Shown: piece by piece, positions 54,389 to 64,000 of the stretch
How the letters are laid out: each line of letters begins with the position of its first letter
How positions within the stretch are numbered: position 1 is the stretch's first letter
NCBI RefSeq assembly: GCF_001404985.1
Contig: NZ_JRLF01000010.1
Location: forward strand, 186,001 to 250,000
DNA length: 64,000 nucleotides
From: Flavobacterium aquidurense
Lineage (GTDB): Bacteria; Bacteroidota; Bacteroidia; Flavobacteriales; Flavobacteriaceae
Direction: 5' to 3'
Position numbers and translations under genes: made by a program
The notes under the pieces: model-generated
The model's database searches: none
Seen by the model: the letters and a program-made list of their open reading frames with translations, nothing else
What the model was told of the DNA's origin: nothing

Positions 54389-55642
54389 ATGGAAACAGTT
54401 CAAGCAATAAAACAGCGATTTGAAATTATTGGAAATGATCCTAAATTAAATCGCGCCATCGAAAAAGCCATTCAGGTTGCTCCTACTGATATATCAGTAA
54501 TGGTAACCGGGGAAAGTGGTGTTGGTAAAGAAAATATTCCAAGAATAATCCATTCGCTTTCACACAGAAAGCATGGTAAATATATTGCTGTAAACTGTGG
54601 TGCAATTCCAGAAGGAACAATCGATAGTGAGCTTTTTGGTCACGAAAAAGGTGCTTTTACCGGTGCGACAAGTACACGTGAAGGTTACTTCGAAGTAGCT
54701 GATGGCGGAACTATTTTTCTGGATGAAGTTGGTGAATTACCCCTTACGACCCAGGTTCGTTTGCTTCGTGTGCTTGAAAATGGTGAATTTATAAAAGTAG
54801 GTTCTTCTCAGGTTCAGAAAACTAATGTTAGGATTGTTGCAGCAACAAACGTAAACTTATTCAATGCTATTGAAAAAGGAAAATTCCGTGAGGATTTATA
54901 TTATCGTTTGACAACTGTCGAAATTACTTTGCCTCCATTGCGTGAAAGAAACGAAGACATTCACCTGCTATTTAGAAAATTTGTTGCTGATTTTGCGCAT
55001 AAATACAAAATGCCGCCGTTAAAATTAGACGATGATGCAGTTCAGCTTTTGCAAAAATTCAGATGGAACGGAAACATTCGCCAGTTACGAAATGTAGCCG
55101 AACAAATCTCAGTTTTAGAAACCAATCGTGATATTACGCTTGCTACACTACAATCATATTTACCAACCGAAGGCACCAATTTACCGTCGGTAATTAGTGA
55201 TAAGAAAAAAGAAAGTGATTTTAGCACTGAAAGGGACATCTTATACAAAGTGCTTTTTGATATGAAAAGCGACCTGAATGATCTGAAAAAACTCACTCTT
55301 GAATTGATGAAAAATGGTACAAAAGTACAAGACATCAATCCTAATTTGATTCAGAAGATATACGGTTCGCAAGAAAATGAAAGCGAAATAGATTTTGAAG
55401 AAGAACCAAGAACTGCTGTCATGACGCCTGCAACTCGCGAAGATAATTATCAAATACAGGACGATAATTATTTATTTGCTGAAACAATTGAAGAAGAAGA
55501 GGTTTTACGTTTAGAGCAAAAGGAAATCGAAATGATAAAAAAATCATTAGAAAAGAACAAAGGAAAACGAAAAGCTGCGGCAGACGAATTGGGTATTTCT
55601 GAAAGAACTTTGTATAGAAAAATCAAACAATTTGATCTATAA
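54389..55642 (+). CDS. Sigma-54-dependent transcriptional activator without receiver domain
   Basis: The 417-aa protein is an AAA+ enhancer-binding activator: Walker A GESGVGKEN, the sigma-54-contacting GAFTGA loop, GGTIFLDEVGELP (Walker B), and a C-terminal Fis-type helix-turn-helix (RKAAADELGISERTLYRKIKQFDL area). No sensory or receiver domain precedes the ATPase, so it starts almost at the AAA+ fold. A long linker (about residues 270-370) is acidic. It is followed closely by lptE. Its target promoters are not evident here; upstream of groES a sequence resembles a -24/-12 element. Confidence 0.92.
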   Translation: METVQAIKQRFEIIGNDPKLNRAIEKAIQVAPTDISVMVTGESGVGKENIPRIIHSLSHRKHGKYIAVNCGAIPEGTIDSELFGHEKGAFTGATSTREGYFEVADGGTIFLDEVGELPLTTQVRLLRVLENGEFIKVGSSQVQKTNVRIVAATNVNLFNAIEKGKFREDLYYRLTTVEITLPPLRERNEDIHLLFRKFVADFAHKYKMPPLKLDDDAVQLLQKFRWNGNIRQLRNVAEQISVLETNRDITLATLQSYLPTEGTNLPSVISDKKKESDFSTERDILYKVLFDMKSDLNDLKKLTLELMKNGTKVQDINPNLIQKIYGSQENESEIDFEEEPRTAVMTPATREDNYQIQDDNYLFAETIEEEEVLRLEQKEIEMIKKSLEKNKGKRKAAADELGISERTLYRKIKQFDL

Positions 55643-55682
55643 ATAGAAAATTCCAAAAAATAAATTCCAAATTCCAAATTGT

Positions 55683-55690
55683 TATATTTG
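55683..55690 (+). promoter_or_regulatory. -7 box upstream of lptE
   Basis: TATATTTG fits TAnnTTTG, 29 bp before the ATG. A clear -33 box is lacking. Confidence 0.3.
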
Positions 55691-55719
55691 AAAAAAATTG
55701 GAGTATTACTATAATTTTT

Positions 55720-56223
55720 ATGAAAAAAATATATTCTTTATTAGCCTTTATGTGCCTCTTTATGTTAAGTGGTTGCGGTGCTTACAACTTTACAGGAACA
55801 GGAAAAATTGATGCTGATACTTTTCAGGTTAACTTTTTTCAGAATAATGCTGATTTGATTGAACCAGGAATCGACAGAACATTTACATTGACTTTGCAGG
55901 ATTTAATCCAGAATCAAACGAACCTTAATCTTGTGAGCAATAGTGGCGATTTAGTTTATGAAGGAGAAATCATAGACTACAGAACAACCCCAATGACTGC
56001 AACTGCAGATCAACAAGCGGCTCAAAACCGTTTGACGATTCGTGTAAATGTAAGGTTTACGAATAAAAAGAAGGAAACTGATGATTTTGAGAGAACATTC
56101 GAATTCTATTATGATTTCCCTGGTACCGGATTACCAACGGGTGCTACATTAAATACAGCGATTCAGGTTATTTTTGAAAGAATCACACAAGATATCTTTA
56201 ATGAGTCATTAGCTAAATGGTAG
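55720..56223 (+). CDS. lptE: LptE-like LPS-assembly lipoprotein
   Basis: A 167-aa lipoprotein with lipobox LSGC (Cys19). The body, with the VSNSGDLVYEGEI...YRTTPMT and FTNKKKE segments, resembles the Bacteroidota LptE family, which plugs LptD in the outer membrane and helps insert LPS. It lies 77 bp after the sigma-54 activator. Cys19 marks the N-terminal lipid; there is no membrane helix beyond the signal peptide. Confidence 0.85.
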   Translation: MKKIYSLLAFMCLFMLSGCGAYNFTGTGKIDADTFQVNFFQNNADLIEPGIDRTFTLTLQDLIQNQTNLNLVSNSGDLVYEGEIIDYRTTPMTATADQQAAQNRLTIRVNVRFTNKKKETDDFERTFEFYYDFPGTGLPTGATLNTAIQVIFERITQDIFNESLAKW

Positions 56224-56332
56224 TTTTTTTGTTTAATCGGTAAATAGTTGAGTCGTTGAATCGATAAAAACGATTAAACAGATTTTCGATTAAACAAATA
56301 AAAAATTCAACGATTAAACAAAAGAATAAAAA

Positions 56333-58123
56333 ATGAATGTAACTGATTATACATACTTAATGAATAAACCTGATGCTATTACAGTAAAGCAAACGGATGC
56401 ATTAGGAAGTGTTTTGAATGAATTTCCGTATTTTCAAAGTGCAAGAGCATTGCGATTAAAAGGACTTTACAGTCAAAATAGTTTTAAGTATAATTATGCA
56501 TTAAAAGTTACAGCCGCTCATACTACTGATCGTTCTGTTTTATTTGATTTTATTACTTCTGAAACTTTCACATCGATTCAGAATGAATACTATGATCAAA
56601 AACTGAAAGATCTCTTAGAAATTAAAGTTTTTGACAGTGAAATTGTTTCATTTGAAGAAACCAAGAAAGCAAATGAAGTTCGAATTGATCCTATTGAGCA
56701 GTCTATTCTGAATTCTATAAGAGAAGCAACAAATGTAACTTTTGAACAAGCGGCGCCAACTACTTTTGAAAATCCTGCAAAAATTGAAGAGCCTAAAGAA
56801 GAGATTAAAATTGAGCTAATTGATGAACAGGCAATTCTGGATTCTTTTAAAGAAGCAACACCAGCTATTTTAGCTGAAACTGCAAAAATTGAAGAAGCCA
56901 AAATTGAGCTAATTGACGAGCAGGCAATTTTGAATTCTTTTAAAGAAGTTACACCAGTAAATTTTGAAGAACCTGTAATTGAAGAAGTTAAAACAGAACC
57001 AATTACAGAGGAATTAATTCTTGACTCCTTTAAAGAAGTAATTACTACAACTTTTGAAAAACCTGTAGCAGAAGAACCTGTAGCAGAAGAATCTGTAGTA
57101 GAAGAACCTGTAATAGAAGAAATTAAAAATGAACTAATTAAAGAGGAATTATTTTTTGATTCGTTTAAAGAAGTAACTCCTGTAACTTTTGAAGAACCTG
57201 TAATCGAAGAAGTTAAAACTGAACCAATTACGGAAGAATTAATTCTTGACTCGTTTAAAGAAGTAACTCCTGTAACTTTTGAAGAATCTGTAACATCTGA
57301 AGAGACTGAAATCGAACCAATTGCAGAACAGCCTGTTTTAGATTATTTTAAAGAAGTAACATCAGCTACTTTTGAAGAGCCTGTAAAAACTGAAGAAAAG
57401 GAAGCTGAACCAATTACACAAGAACCAATCTTAACTCCTATTAGAGAAACTACTCATACTCATACTTTCTTTGAAGAAATAGTAGATGATATTCCTGAGG
57501 ATGAAATACCGGACGTAAGAGTCGATCCAATTGAAGAGTCCGTATTTGTTTCCTTAAAAGAAGCAACGACAATAATTTTTGAAGAAGCTAAGACAGCGGA
57601 AGAACCTAAAGAAATTGAAATTCCTGAACCTGTAAAAACTGCCGAAGAGAATCTGGAAATAGGAAAACCATTGGATTTTTCTTTTAATGAAAAACATTCT
57701 TTTCAGGAATGGCTACAATTGGCACGCACAGAACCTATTGACAGAACCGTAGTAGGTCCTCAGGAAGCTAAAGAGGTTAAAGAAGTAAAAAAAACAGCTG
57801 AACCAAAAGCAGTAGTTGAAGAAATAGACGAAGAGAAGAAGAAAAAGGCAGAAACAATCGATAAATTTATCGAAACAAATCCTAAAATCTCTCCTATAAA
57901 ACAAACTCCAATAACCCCAGCGGTACAATTTGACCTTAATACAGAGGATAATTCTTACTTAATGACAGAGACTTTGGCGAGAGTATATTTGGAACAAAAA
58001 AAATATACAAAAGCAATACAAGCATATGAAATATTAATTTTGAAATATCCAGAAAAAATTAGTTTCTTTGCAGACCGCATTTCGGATATAAAGATTTTAC
58101 AACAAAATAACAATAATAATTAA
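56333..58123 (+). CDS. Acidic repeat protein with C-terminal TPR-like segment
   Basis: The 596-aa protein has an N-terminal domain of about 110 residues (VLNEFPYFQSARALRLKGLY). Residues about 119-432 hold nine degenerate repeats of ~30 residues, with the pattern PI.E..IL.SFKE.T..TFEEP..EE.K.E. A charged Lys/Glu stretch follows, and a TPR-like helical pair closes it (TETLARVYLEQKKYTKAIQAYEILILKYPEK). No signal peptide is seen. Function unknown; it stands between lptE and secG, and secG starts 3 bp after its stop, so a link to envelope biogenesis or secretion is possible. The repeats are near-identical in DNA in places, so copy number may vary between strains. Confidence 0.85.
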   Translation: MNVTDYTYLMNKPDAITVKQTDALGSVLNEFPYFQSARALRLKGLYSQNSFKYNYALKVTAAHTTDRSVLFDFITSETFTSIQNEYYDQKLKDLLEIKVFDSEIVSFEETKKANEVRIDPIEQSILNSIREATNVTFEQAAPTTFENPAKIEEPKEEIKIELIDEQAILDSFKEATPAILAETAKIEEAKIELIDEQAILNSFKEVTPVNFEEPVIEEVKTEPITEELILDSFKEVITTTFEKPVAEEPVAEESVVEEPVIEEIKNELIKEELFFDSFKEVTPVTFEEPVIEEVKTEPITEELILDSFKEVTPVTFEESVTSEETEIEPIAEQPVLDYFKEVTSATFEEPVKTEEKEAEPITQEPILTPIRETTHTHTFFEEIVDDIPEDEIPDVRVDPIEESVFVSLKEATTIIFEEAKTAEEPKEIEIPEPVKTAEENLEIGKPLDFSFNEKHSFQEWLQLARTEPIDRTVVGPQEAKEVKEVKKTAEPKAVVEEIDEEKKKKAETIDKFIETNPKISPIKQTPITPAVQFDLNTEDNSYLMTETLARVYLEQKKYTKAIQAYEILILKYPEKISFFADRISDIKILQQNNNNN

Positions 58124-58126
58124 GCA

Positions 58127-58465
58127 ATGAGCACATTTTCAATTTTTTTAGTTTTAATCACAATAGTTTGTTTTCTATTGATCGTAGTAATCATGGTTCA
58201 AAACCCTAAAGGAGGCGGATTATCGTCTACTATTAGCGGAACTCAAATGTTAGGTGGAGTACAAAAAACAACAGACTTTTTAGACAAAAGTACCTGGACA
58301 TTAGCTACTATTTTGATTGCTTTAATTTTGCTTTCAAGCTTAAGCTTTACAGGATCATTAAGTGATACTGATTCTAAAATTATTGAAAAAACTGAAGCTC
58401 CTGCTAATACACCTGCGGCTCCGGTTCAACAAACTCCTGCTCCGGCAACTCCTGCAGCGAAATAA
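58127..58465 (+). CDS. secG: Preprotein translocase subunit SecG
   Basis: A 112-aa membrane protein with two hydrophobic helices (about residues 2-22 and 52-72) around the conserved QNPKGGGLSSTISG loop. It assists SecYE in protein export. The C-terminus is Pro/Ala-rich. It starts 3 bp after the upstream gene, and a strong terminator follows. Confidence 0.94.
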   Translation: MSTFSIFLVLITIVCFLLIVVIMVQNPKGGGLSSTISGTQMLGGVQKTTDFLDKSTWTLATILIALILLSSLSFTGSLSDTDSKIIEKTEAPANTPAAPVQQTPAPATPAAK

Positions 58466-58484
58466 TAATTTTCAAAATAAATAT

Positions 58485-58514
58485 AAAATGCCAGCCTGTC
58501 AAAGCTGGCATTTT
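58485..58514 (+). terminator. Terminator after secG
   Basis: AAAATGCCAGC (58485-58495) pairs perfectly with GCTGGCATTTT (58504-58514) and is followed by T residues. Confidence 0.92.
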
Positions 58515-58544
58515 TTTTAAGAAATAATGTCAGTTTTACCAACG

Positions 58545-58559
58545 TGGCATAATTTCTGA
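58545..58559 (+). promoter_or_regulatory. Possible sigma-54-like element upstream of groES
   Basis: TGGCATAATTTCTGA resembles the -24 (TGGCA) element, but the -12 part departs from TTGC. It lies 56 bp before groES. No CIRCE repeat is present. Confidence 0.25.
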
Positions 58560-58614
58560 AATCCAATAGAGCATATAAAACGTATAACTTATAATAATTA
58601 TAAAATATAAAATC

Positions 58615-58890
58615 ATGGCCTTAAACATTAAACCGCTTTCAGATCGCGTACTTATTGAGCCTGTTGCAGCTGAAACAAAAACTGCCTCAGGTATTTTTAT
58701 TCCTGATACTGCCAAAGAAAAACCACAAAAAGGAACTGTTGTAGCTGTAGGAAATGGTTCTAAAGACCATACTATGACTGTAAAAGTTGGCGACACTGTA
58801 CTTTATGGTAAATATGCAGGAACAGAATTAAAACTTGAAGGAACTGATTATTTGATTATGCGCGAAGATGACATCTTAGCAATTATCTAA
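58615..58890 (+). CDS. groES: Co-chaperonin GroES
   Basis: The 91-aa product is a full Gro[16 protein letters not shown] at the start, the mobile loop around residues 20-30 ([16 protein letters not shown]), and [15 protein letters not shown] near the end. It caps GroEL rings to fold proteins in the cytosol. groEL follows after 132 bp. Confidence 0.97.
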   Translation: MALNIKPLSDRVLIEPVAAETKTASGIFIPDTAKEKPQKGTVVAVGNGSKDHTMTVKVGDTVLYGKYAGTELKLEGTDYLIMREDDILAII

Positions 58891-59019
58891 AAAAAATATG
58901 TATTAAGTTTTTAGTATTAGAAATTAAGACTAAATAACCTGAAACAAATCAAACATTAAACAAACTTAATTCAGCAGTAGCAAGCATAAAGCTTAAAGCC
59001 TACTGCCTAAAGCAAATAA

Positions 59020-60651
<1,632 letters not shown>

Positions 60652-60675
60652 TCATTCTTAACTTCTTAAAAATTG

Positions 60676-60708
60676 AAACGCCGGATATTTTATCCGGCGT
60701 TTTTTTTT
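60676..60708 (+). terminator. Terminator after groEL
   Basis: AAACGCCGGATA (60676-60687) pairs with TATCCGGCGTTT (60691-60702), followed by a T-run to 60708. Confidence 0.93.
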
Positions 60709-60909
60709 GCCACAGATTGTACGGATTAAAAAGATTTTTTCGCCACGAATTTCACGAATTATCACGAATTATTTTTTCTAATCTTTACGAATATCTTTTT
60801 AGTCGCAAACTAAAAAGATTTTCACAGATTAATCTATTAATCCTTTTAATCTGCGGCAAACTCTTTTCACGTACAGCATTCGTGAAGACTCGTGCAATTC
60901 GTGGCAAAC
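60709..60909. repeat. Interleaved inverted-repeat element without a gene
   Basis: Two arm families alternate. GCCACAGATT...GGATTAAAAAGATTTT (60709-60738) pairs with AATCCTTTTAATCTGCGGCAAA (60839-60860). CGCCACGAATTTCACGAATT (from 60741) pairs with CATTCGTGAAG...CAATTCGTGGC (60878-60905). The first family equals the arms round the GxxExxY gene at 53.9 kb. It may be an empty or decayed cassette. Confidence 0.6.
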
Positions 60910-60934
60910 TTTTCTTTAGTTTAACATTCTGTTT

Positions 60935-60965
60935 TTGTTGCTGAAAATGGTTATCAGTAAATTTG
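60935..60965 (+). promoter_or_regulatory. Promoter for the phosphodiesterase gene
   Basis: TTG (60935-60937) is followed 20 bp later by TAAATTTG (60958-60965), an exact TAnnTTTG. The ATG is 22 bp downstream. Confidence 0.6.
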
Positions 60966-60986
60966 CATTTCTATTAAAATTGCAAA

Positions 60987-62189
60987 ATGAGAAAATTTAC
61001 AACTCGCCTATTACTTTTTACATTCTTACTTCTTACCTCTATTTCCTATTCTCAATCCAATAAAGATGCTTATGTCGTTTTAGTTTCTATGGATGGTTTT
61101 CGTTGGGATTATCAGAAACAGTTTAACCTTCCTAATTTAAAGCAAATTGCCAAAGAAGGCGTTCATGCAAAATCAATGAAACCTTCTTACCCGAGTAAAA
61201 CGTTCCCAAATCATTATTCGATTGTAACGGGACTTTATCCTGATCATCACGGGATTATTAATAACGTTTTTTATGATTCGGCTATGAATGAATCATTCTC
61301 ATTATCAAGCAATGCTAAAAACGATTCACGCTTTTATGGTGGAAATCCTATTTGGAATGTCGCGGAAAAACAAGGCGTAAAAACAGCTTCTTTCTTTTGG
61401 CCAGGTTCTGACATTGACAAAAGAAATCCTGGTATTTATAAAAATTACGACAGTAAAATTCCATATGGAGCCAGAATCGATACGGTTTTAAAATGGTTAC
61501 AGCTTCCTGAAAAACAACGTCCGCATTTGGTAACTTTATATTTTGATGAACCGGATCATACAGGACACAATTTTGGTCCGCTTTCTCCTGAAAATAAAAA
61601 AATGGTAATCAAAATGGATTCTATTATGGGAGAATTGTCCAGAAAATTAGATCAGTTAGCCATTGGAAAACAAATCAATTTAATTATTGTTTCAGATCAC
61701 GGAATGGCCGATATAAGCAACGATAAAAAAGTAGCAATTTTAGATTATCTCAAACCGGAATGGTTAGGTTACAAAGATGTAATTAACCCAATTATGAGTC
61801 TTCAGGCAAAACCGGGTTATCAGGATTCTATTGCAATAGCTTTAAAAAAAGTACCACATATTAAGTTCTGGAAATCTAAAGAAGTTCCTAAAAGATTGCA
61901 TTACGGAACCAATCCCAGAGTTCACGATTTTGTTATTGAAGCAGATAAAGGATACAGTTTAGTGAGTAAAGAAAGTACACATATAAAAGGAGGAACGCAT
62001 GGTTATGACAATAACGAAAAAGATATGCACGCTATTTTCTATGCAAAAGGTCCGGCTTTTAAAATTGATAAAGAAGTAAAAACATTTCAAAATGTTTCGG
62101 TTTATCCTCTAATTGTTCATATTCTAGGATTGCAAATTGACCAAGTTGACGGGAAACTGAGCGATGTAAAAAATACGCTTAGAAATTAG
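60987..62189 (+). CDS. Ectonucleotide pyrophosphatase/phosphodiesterase
   Basis: A 400-aa secreted member of the alkaline phosphatase superfamily (NPP). A signal peptide ends near SISYSQ. Metal and catalytic motifs: SMDGFRWDY (Asp36), the nucleophile Thr72 in PSKTFPNHY, DEPDHTGH, SDHGMAD and the C-terminal GTHGYDN. Such enzymes cleave nucleotide or lipid phosphodiesters in the periplasm. It is monocistronic, with its own promoter-like sequence and a terminator shared with the convergent SDR gene. Confidence 0.93.
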   Translation: MRKFTTRLLLFTFLLLTSISYSQSNKDAYVVLVSMDGFRWDYQKQFNLPNLKQIAKEGVHAKSMKPSYPSKTFPNHYSIVTGLYPDHHGIINNVFYDSAMNESFSLSSNAKNDSRFYGGNPIWNVAEKQGVKTASFFWPGSDIDKRNPGIYKNYDSKIPYGARIDTVLKWLQLPEKQRPHLVTLYFDEPDHTGHNFGPLSPENKKMVIKMDSIMGELSRKLDQLAIGKQINLIIVSDHGMADISNDKKVAILDYLKPEWLGYKDVINPIMSLQAKPGYQDSIAIALKKVPHIKFWKSKEVPKRLHYGTNPRVHDFVIEADKGYSLVSKESTHIKGGTHGYDNNEKDMHAIFYAKGPAFKIDKEVKTFQNVSVYPLIVHILGLQIDQVDGKLSDVKNTLRN

Positions 62190-62286
62190 AGAATGTGGTA
62201 ATTAGAAAATGAGATAATTTGTAAAATTGAAAATAATTATTTTCAGAGACACATGATCTTACATTTATATTACAATATGAAAACAT

Positions 62287-62405
62287 GAATAGACTCCAGC
62301 TGGAGTTTTTAAATACACAAAAAAGGCTTTAGCCAAACTTAAAGTTCGGCTAAAGCCTTTTTTCATAATCTATTTTATTACTCCAGCTAAAGCTGGAGCC
62401 TATTC
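62287..62405. repeat. Palindromic arms flanking a bidirectional terminator
   Basis: GAATAGACTCCAGCTGGAGT (from 62287) faces the inverted copy ACTCCAGCT(aaagct)GGAGcCTATTC (62380-62405). Between them is the terminator at 62319-62363. The arms are REP-like and may have brought the terminator with them. Confidence 0.55.
62319..62363. terminator. Bidirectional terminator between convergent genes
   Basis: AAAAAAGGCTTTAGCC (62319-62334) pairs perfectly with GGCTAAAGCCTTTTTT (62348-62363). A-runs and T-runs on either side serve both strands. Confidence 0.92.
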
Positions 62406-62472
62406 AATATTCGATAAGAAATAGTAGACACAAAGACAAATTATCTCATTATCAAATTGCCACATTCCCTAA

Positions 62473-63312
62473 TTAAAGCCCAGTCGAAATAGAAACTGCT
62501 TTCCAGTTTTCTAAATCCCTCTGAACGCTTTCTATTTTTTGATTCGCCATATTATAAGCATCTTCTCCTAAAAACAAATGTAATGGTGGATTTTGGTCCT
62601 GACTTGCTTTTATTAAAGCTTCTGCTAATTTTACAGGATCTCCTGGTTGATTTTGATTGATATCGCTCTTATGAGCACTTTCAGATTGTCTTACGGCTTT
62701 ATAATCTGCAATTGGGTTTTGAGGCAATAATAAAGAGCTGTCTTTTAAGAAATCAGTTCTAAAATAACCCGGATATACTATCGTAGCGTTGATTCCGAAT
62801 TCTTTTACTTCGGCAGATAAAGATTCTGTTAAACCCGCTACAGCAAATTTTGTAGAACAATAGATTCCCCAACCTGCAAAACCTCCGTGATAGCCACCAA
62901 CAGACGAGATATTAAAGATGTGTCCGGATTGTTTTGCACGCATATATGGTACTGTATTCCTGATTACGTTTAATAACCCGAAAACATTTACCTCATAATT
63001 TTTTCTGGATTCAGCATCTGTTAATTCCTCTAACGCGCCTAATAAACCGTAACCTGCATTATTTACTAAAACATCAATAGTTTTAAAATGACTTACAGCG
63101 ATTTCGATAGCATTTTTAACGCTCTTTTCATCTACCAAGTCCATTTCAAGAGGAAGGAACTGTCCGGTTGCATTCCCTAATACTTTTATCAACGATTCTT
63201 CACTTCTTGAGGTTGCGGCAACTTTATAGCCTTCTGATAATAATTTTTTAGCCAATTCTAATCCAAGTCCTTTTGAAGCACCTGTGATAAACCAAACTTT
63301 GTTATTTTCCAT
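62473..63312 (-). CDS. Short-chain dehydrogenase/reductase
   Basis: The 279-aa SDR has the NAD(P)-binding TGASKGLG motif (residues 11-18), NNAGYG, and the catalytic Ser...YxxxK (YCSTK) in the middle. Substrate is not predictable. The start ATG at 63312 is clear, and TACCTTTG (63344-63351, minus strand) could be its -7 box. The AraC-type regulator gene upstream in the same direction may control it. Confidence 0.92.
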   Translation of the reverse strand: MENNKVWFITGASKGLGLELAKKLLSEGYKVAATSRSEESLIKVLGNATGQFLPLEMDLVDEKSVKNAIEIAVSHFKTIDVLVNNAGYGLLGALEELTDAESRKNYEVNVFGLLNVIRNTVPYMRAKQSGHIFNISSVGGYHGGFAGWGIYCSTKFAVAGLTESLSAEVKEFGINATIVYPGYFRTDFLKDSSLLLPQNPIADYKAVRQSESAHKSDINQNQPGDPVKLAEALIKASQDQNPPLHLFLGEDAYNMANQKIESVQRDLENWKAVSISTGL

Positions 63313-63343
63313 GATTTTAAATTTTTAGATTTAATTACAGGAA

Positions 63344-63351
63344 CAAAGGTA
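63344..63351 (-). promoter_or_regulatory. -7 box upstream of the SDR gene
   Basis: On the minus strand TACCTTTG fits TAnnTTTG, 31 bp before the ATG. A -33 TTG is not evident. Confidence 0.35.
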
Positions 63352-63403
63352 TTGGCGAAGTGCTTCTAAAAAATTAAAGAAATCAAATCATAAGTTGCAA
63401 AAA

Positions 63404-64000
63404 TCAAACAATTTCGGTTATGCGATAGGTTTTAGGTGAAACCTGAGTATTTTTCCTGAAGAAATTGATAAAATGAGACAATTCTTCAAAGCCAAGACAA
63501 AAAGCAATTTCATTAATATTCCAATTGGTTTGTTTGAGCAAGATCATTGCTTCCTGAACAATTCTTTCGGATATAATTTGCGAAGTAGTTTTTCCGGTCG
63601 TTTCCTTTAATGCTTTATTCAAATGATTTACATGAACATTTAATTGATTTGCATACTCAGATGGCGAGCGAAAATTAATTTGCTGTGAGATAGATTCAAT
63701 TGGAAACTGGCGTTCCAGCAATTCCATAAACAAAGACGAAACTCTGATTGTAGCATTCGATTTACTGTATAATGAAGCAGTTACAGTTTGTGTTTTCAAA
63801 GCAAGATGAATAATCTCAAACACCAGATTTCGAAGTACATCATATTTAAAAGCATAATCTGAATTGATTTCATCAAACATTTTTAAATAAACTTTCTTTA
63901 AAGATTCGGCTAATTCTGCAGAAACAGGAACAATCGGATTTCCCCCGGGCTGAAACAAAGGATATTCTTTTAGATTACCAAACTGACTAAAAAAAGCATC
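63404..64000 (-). CDS. AraC-family transcriptional regulator (5' end outside window)
   Basis: The minus frame is open from the right edge: 14 more codons precede the TTG at 63958, beginning DAFFSQFGNLKEYP, so the annotated start at 63958 is not the true one. The C-terminal part has the two AraC helix-turn-helix motifs (LNKALKETTGKTTSQIISERI and INEIAFCLGFEELSHFINFFRK). The N-terminal ligand domain is only partly visible. It lies 91 bp upstream of the SDR gene in the same direction and probably regulates it. Confidence 0.9.
   Translation of the reverse strand, partial: DAFFSQFGNLKEYPLFQPGGNPIVPVSAELAESLKKVYLKMFDEINSDYAFKYDVLRNLVFEIIHLALKTQTVTASLYSKSNATIRVSSLFMELLERQFPIESISQQINFRSPSEYANQLNVHVNHLNKALKETTGKTTSQIISERIVQEAMILLKQTNWNINEIAFCLGFEELSHFINFFRKNTQVSPKTYRITEIV

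Noticed and set aside
58519..58614. CIRCE/HrcA operator before groES
   Set aside because: No TTAGCACTC-N9-GAGTGCTAA or close variant is present.

Overview
The window looks like a chromosomal segment of a gliding, polysaccharide-degrading Flavobacterium close to F. johnsoniae (Bacteroidota). Evidence: low G+C, the complete gldK-gldL-gldM-gldN set with a second gldN copy (gldO), SusC/SusD, a T9SS sorting domain, and promoters of the TTG-N(18-21)-TAnnTTTG type. No tRNA, rRNA, CRISPR array, insertion sequence or prophage was seen.

Region 1 (1-11.5 kb, minus strand) is a tight three-gene surface/secretion operon. It encodes a 688-aa fibronectin-III protein, a 1715-aa protein with SprB-type repeats and a T9SS C-terminal sorting domain, and a very large protein that runs off the left edge. 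The last carries an HExxH / LMDY metzincin-like protease core and a hydrophobic helical linker like those preceding variable toxin domains.

Region 2 (11.8-32.6 kb, minus strand) is a polysaccharide utilisation locus that fits stepwise breakdown of high-mannose N-glycans. It holds SusC/SusD, two GH92 alpha-mannosidases, a GH125 alpha-1,6-mannosidase, a shortened GH2 beta-mannosidase, a glycosylasparaginase, a ROK kinase, a ManA-type isomerase, a GH97 alpha-glucosidase and a LacI regulator. Near-perfect palindromes before susC, lacI and the GH97 gene look like the LacI operators and tie the locus together.

Region 3 (32.7-41.9 kb) holds small unknown genes, a DUF1761 membrane protein, a GNAT-like protein, a divergent lipid kinase / App1-type phosphatase pair, an ABC-F ATPase, a DUF983 protein and an FAD oxidoreductase.

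Region 4 (41.9-51.9 kb, minus strand) carries the gliding/T9SS core: gldK, gldL, gldM, gldN, gldO, preceded by topA and a metal-site-degenerate arginase-fold protein.

Region 5 (52.4-60.7 kb, plus strand) is a housekeeping run: miaB, a GxxExxY (PD-(D/E)XK-like) gene enclosed by 32-bp inverted repeats, a sigma-54 activator, lptE, a repeat-rich TPR protein, secG, groES and groEL. It is followed by a nucleotide pyrophosphatase/phosphodiesterase, an SDR oxidoreductase and an AraC regulator cut by the right edge.

Intergenic DNA is unusually rich in structured repeats. A ~143-bp element with compensatory base changes occurs twice (38.2 kb and 52.1 kb) and looks like a structured RNA. There are also REP/BIME-like palindromes, inverted 'CCACAGATTAAAAGG' and 'CCACGAATT' arms, and many clean Rho-independent terminators.
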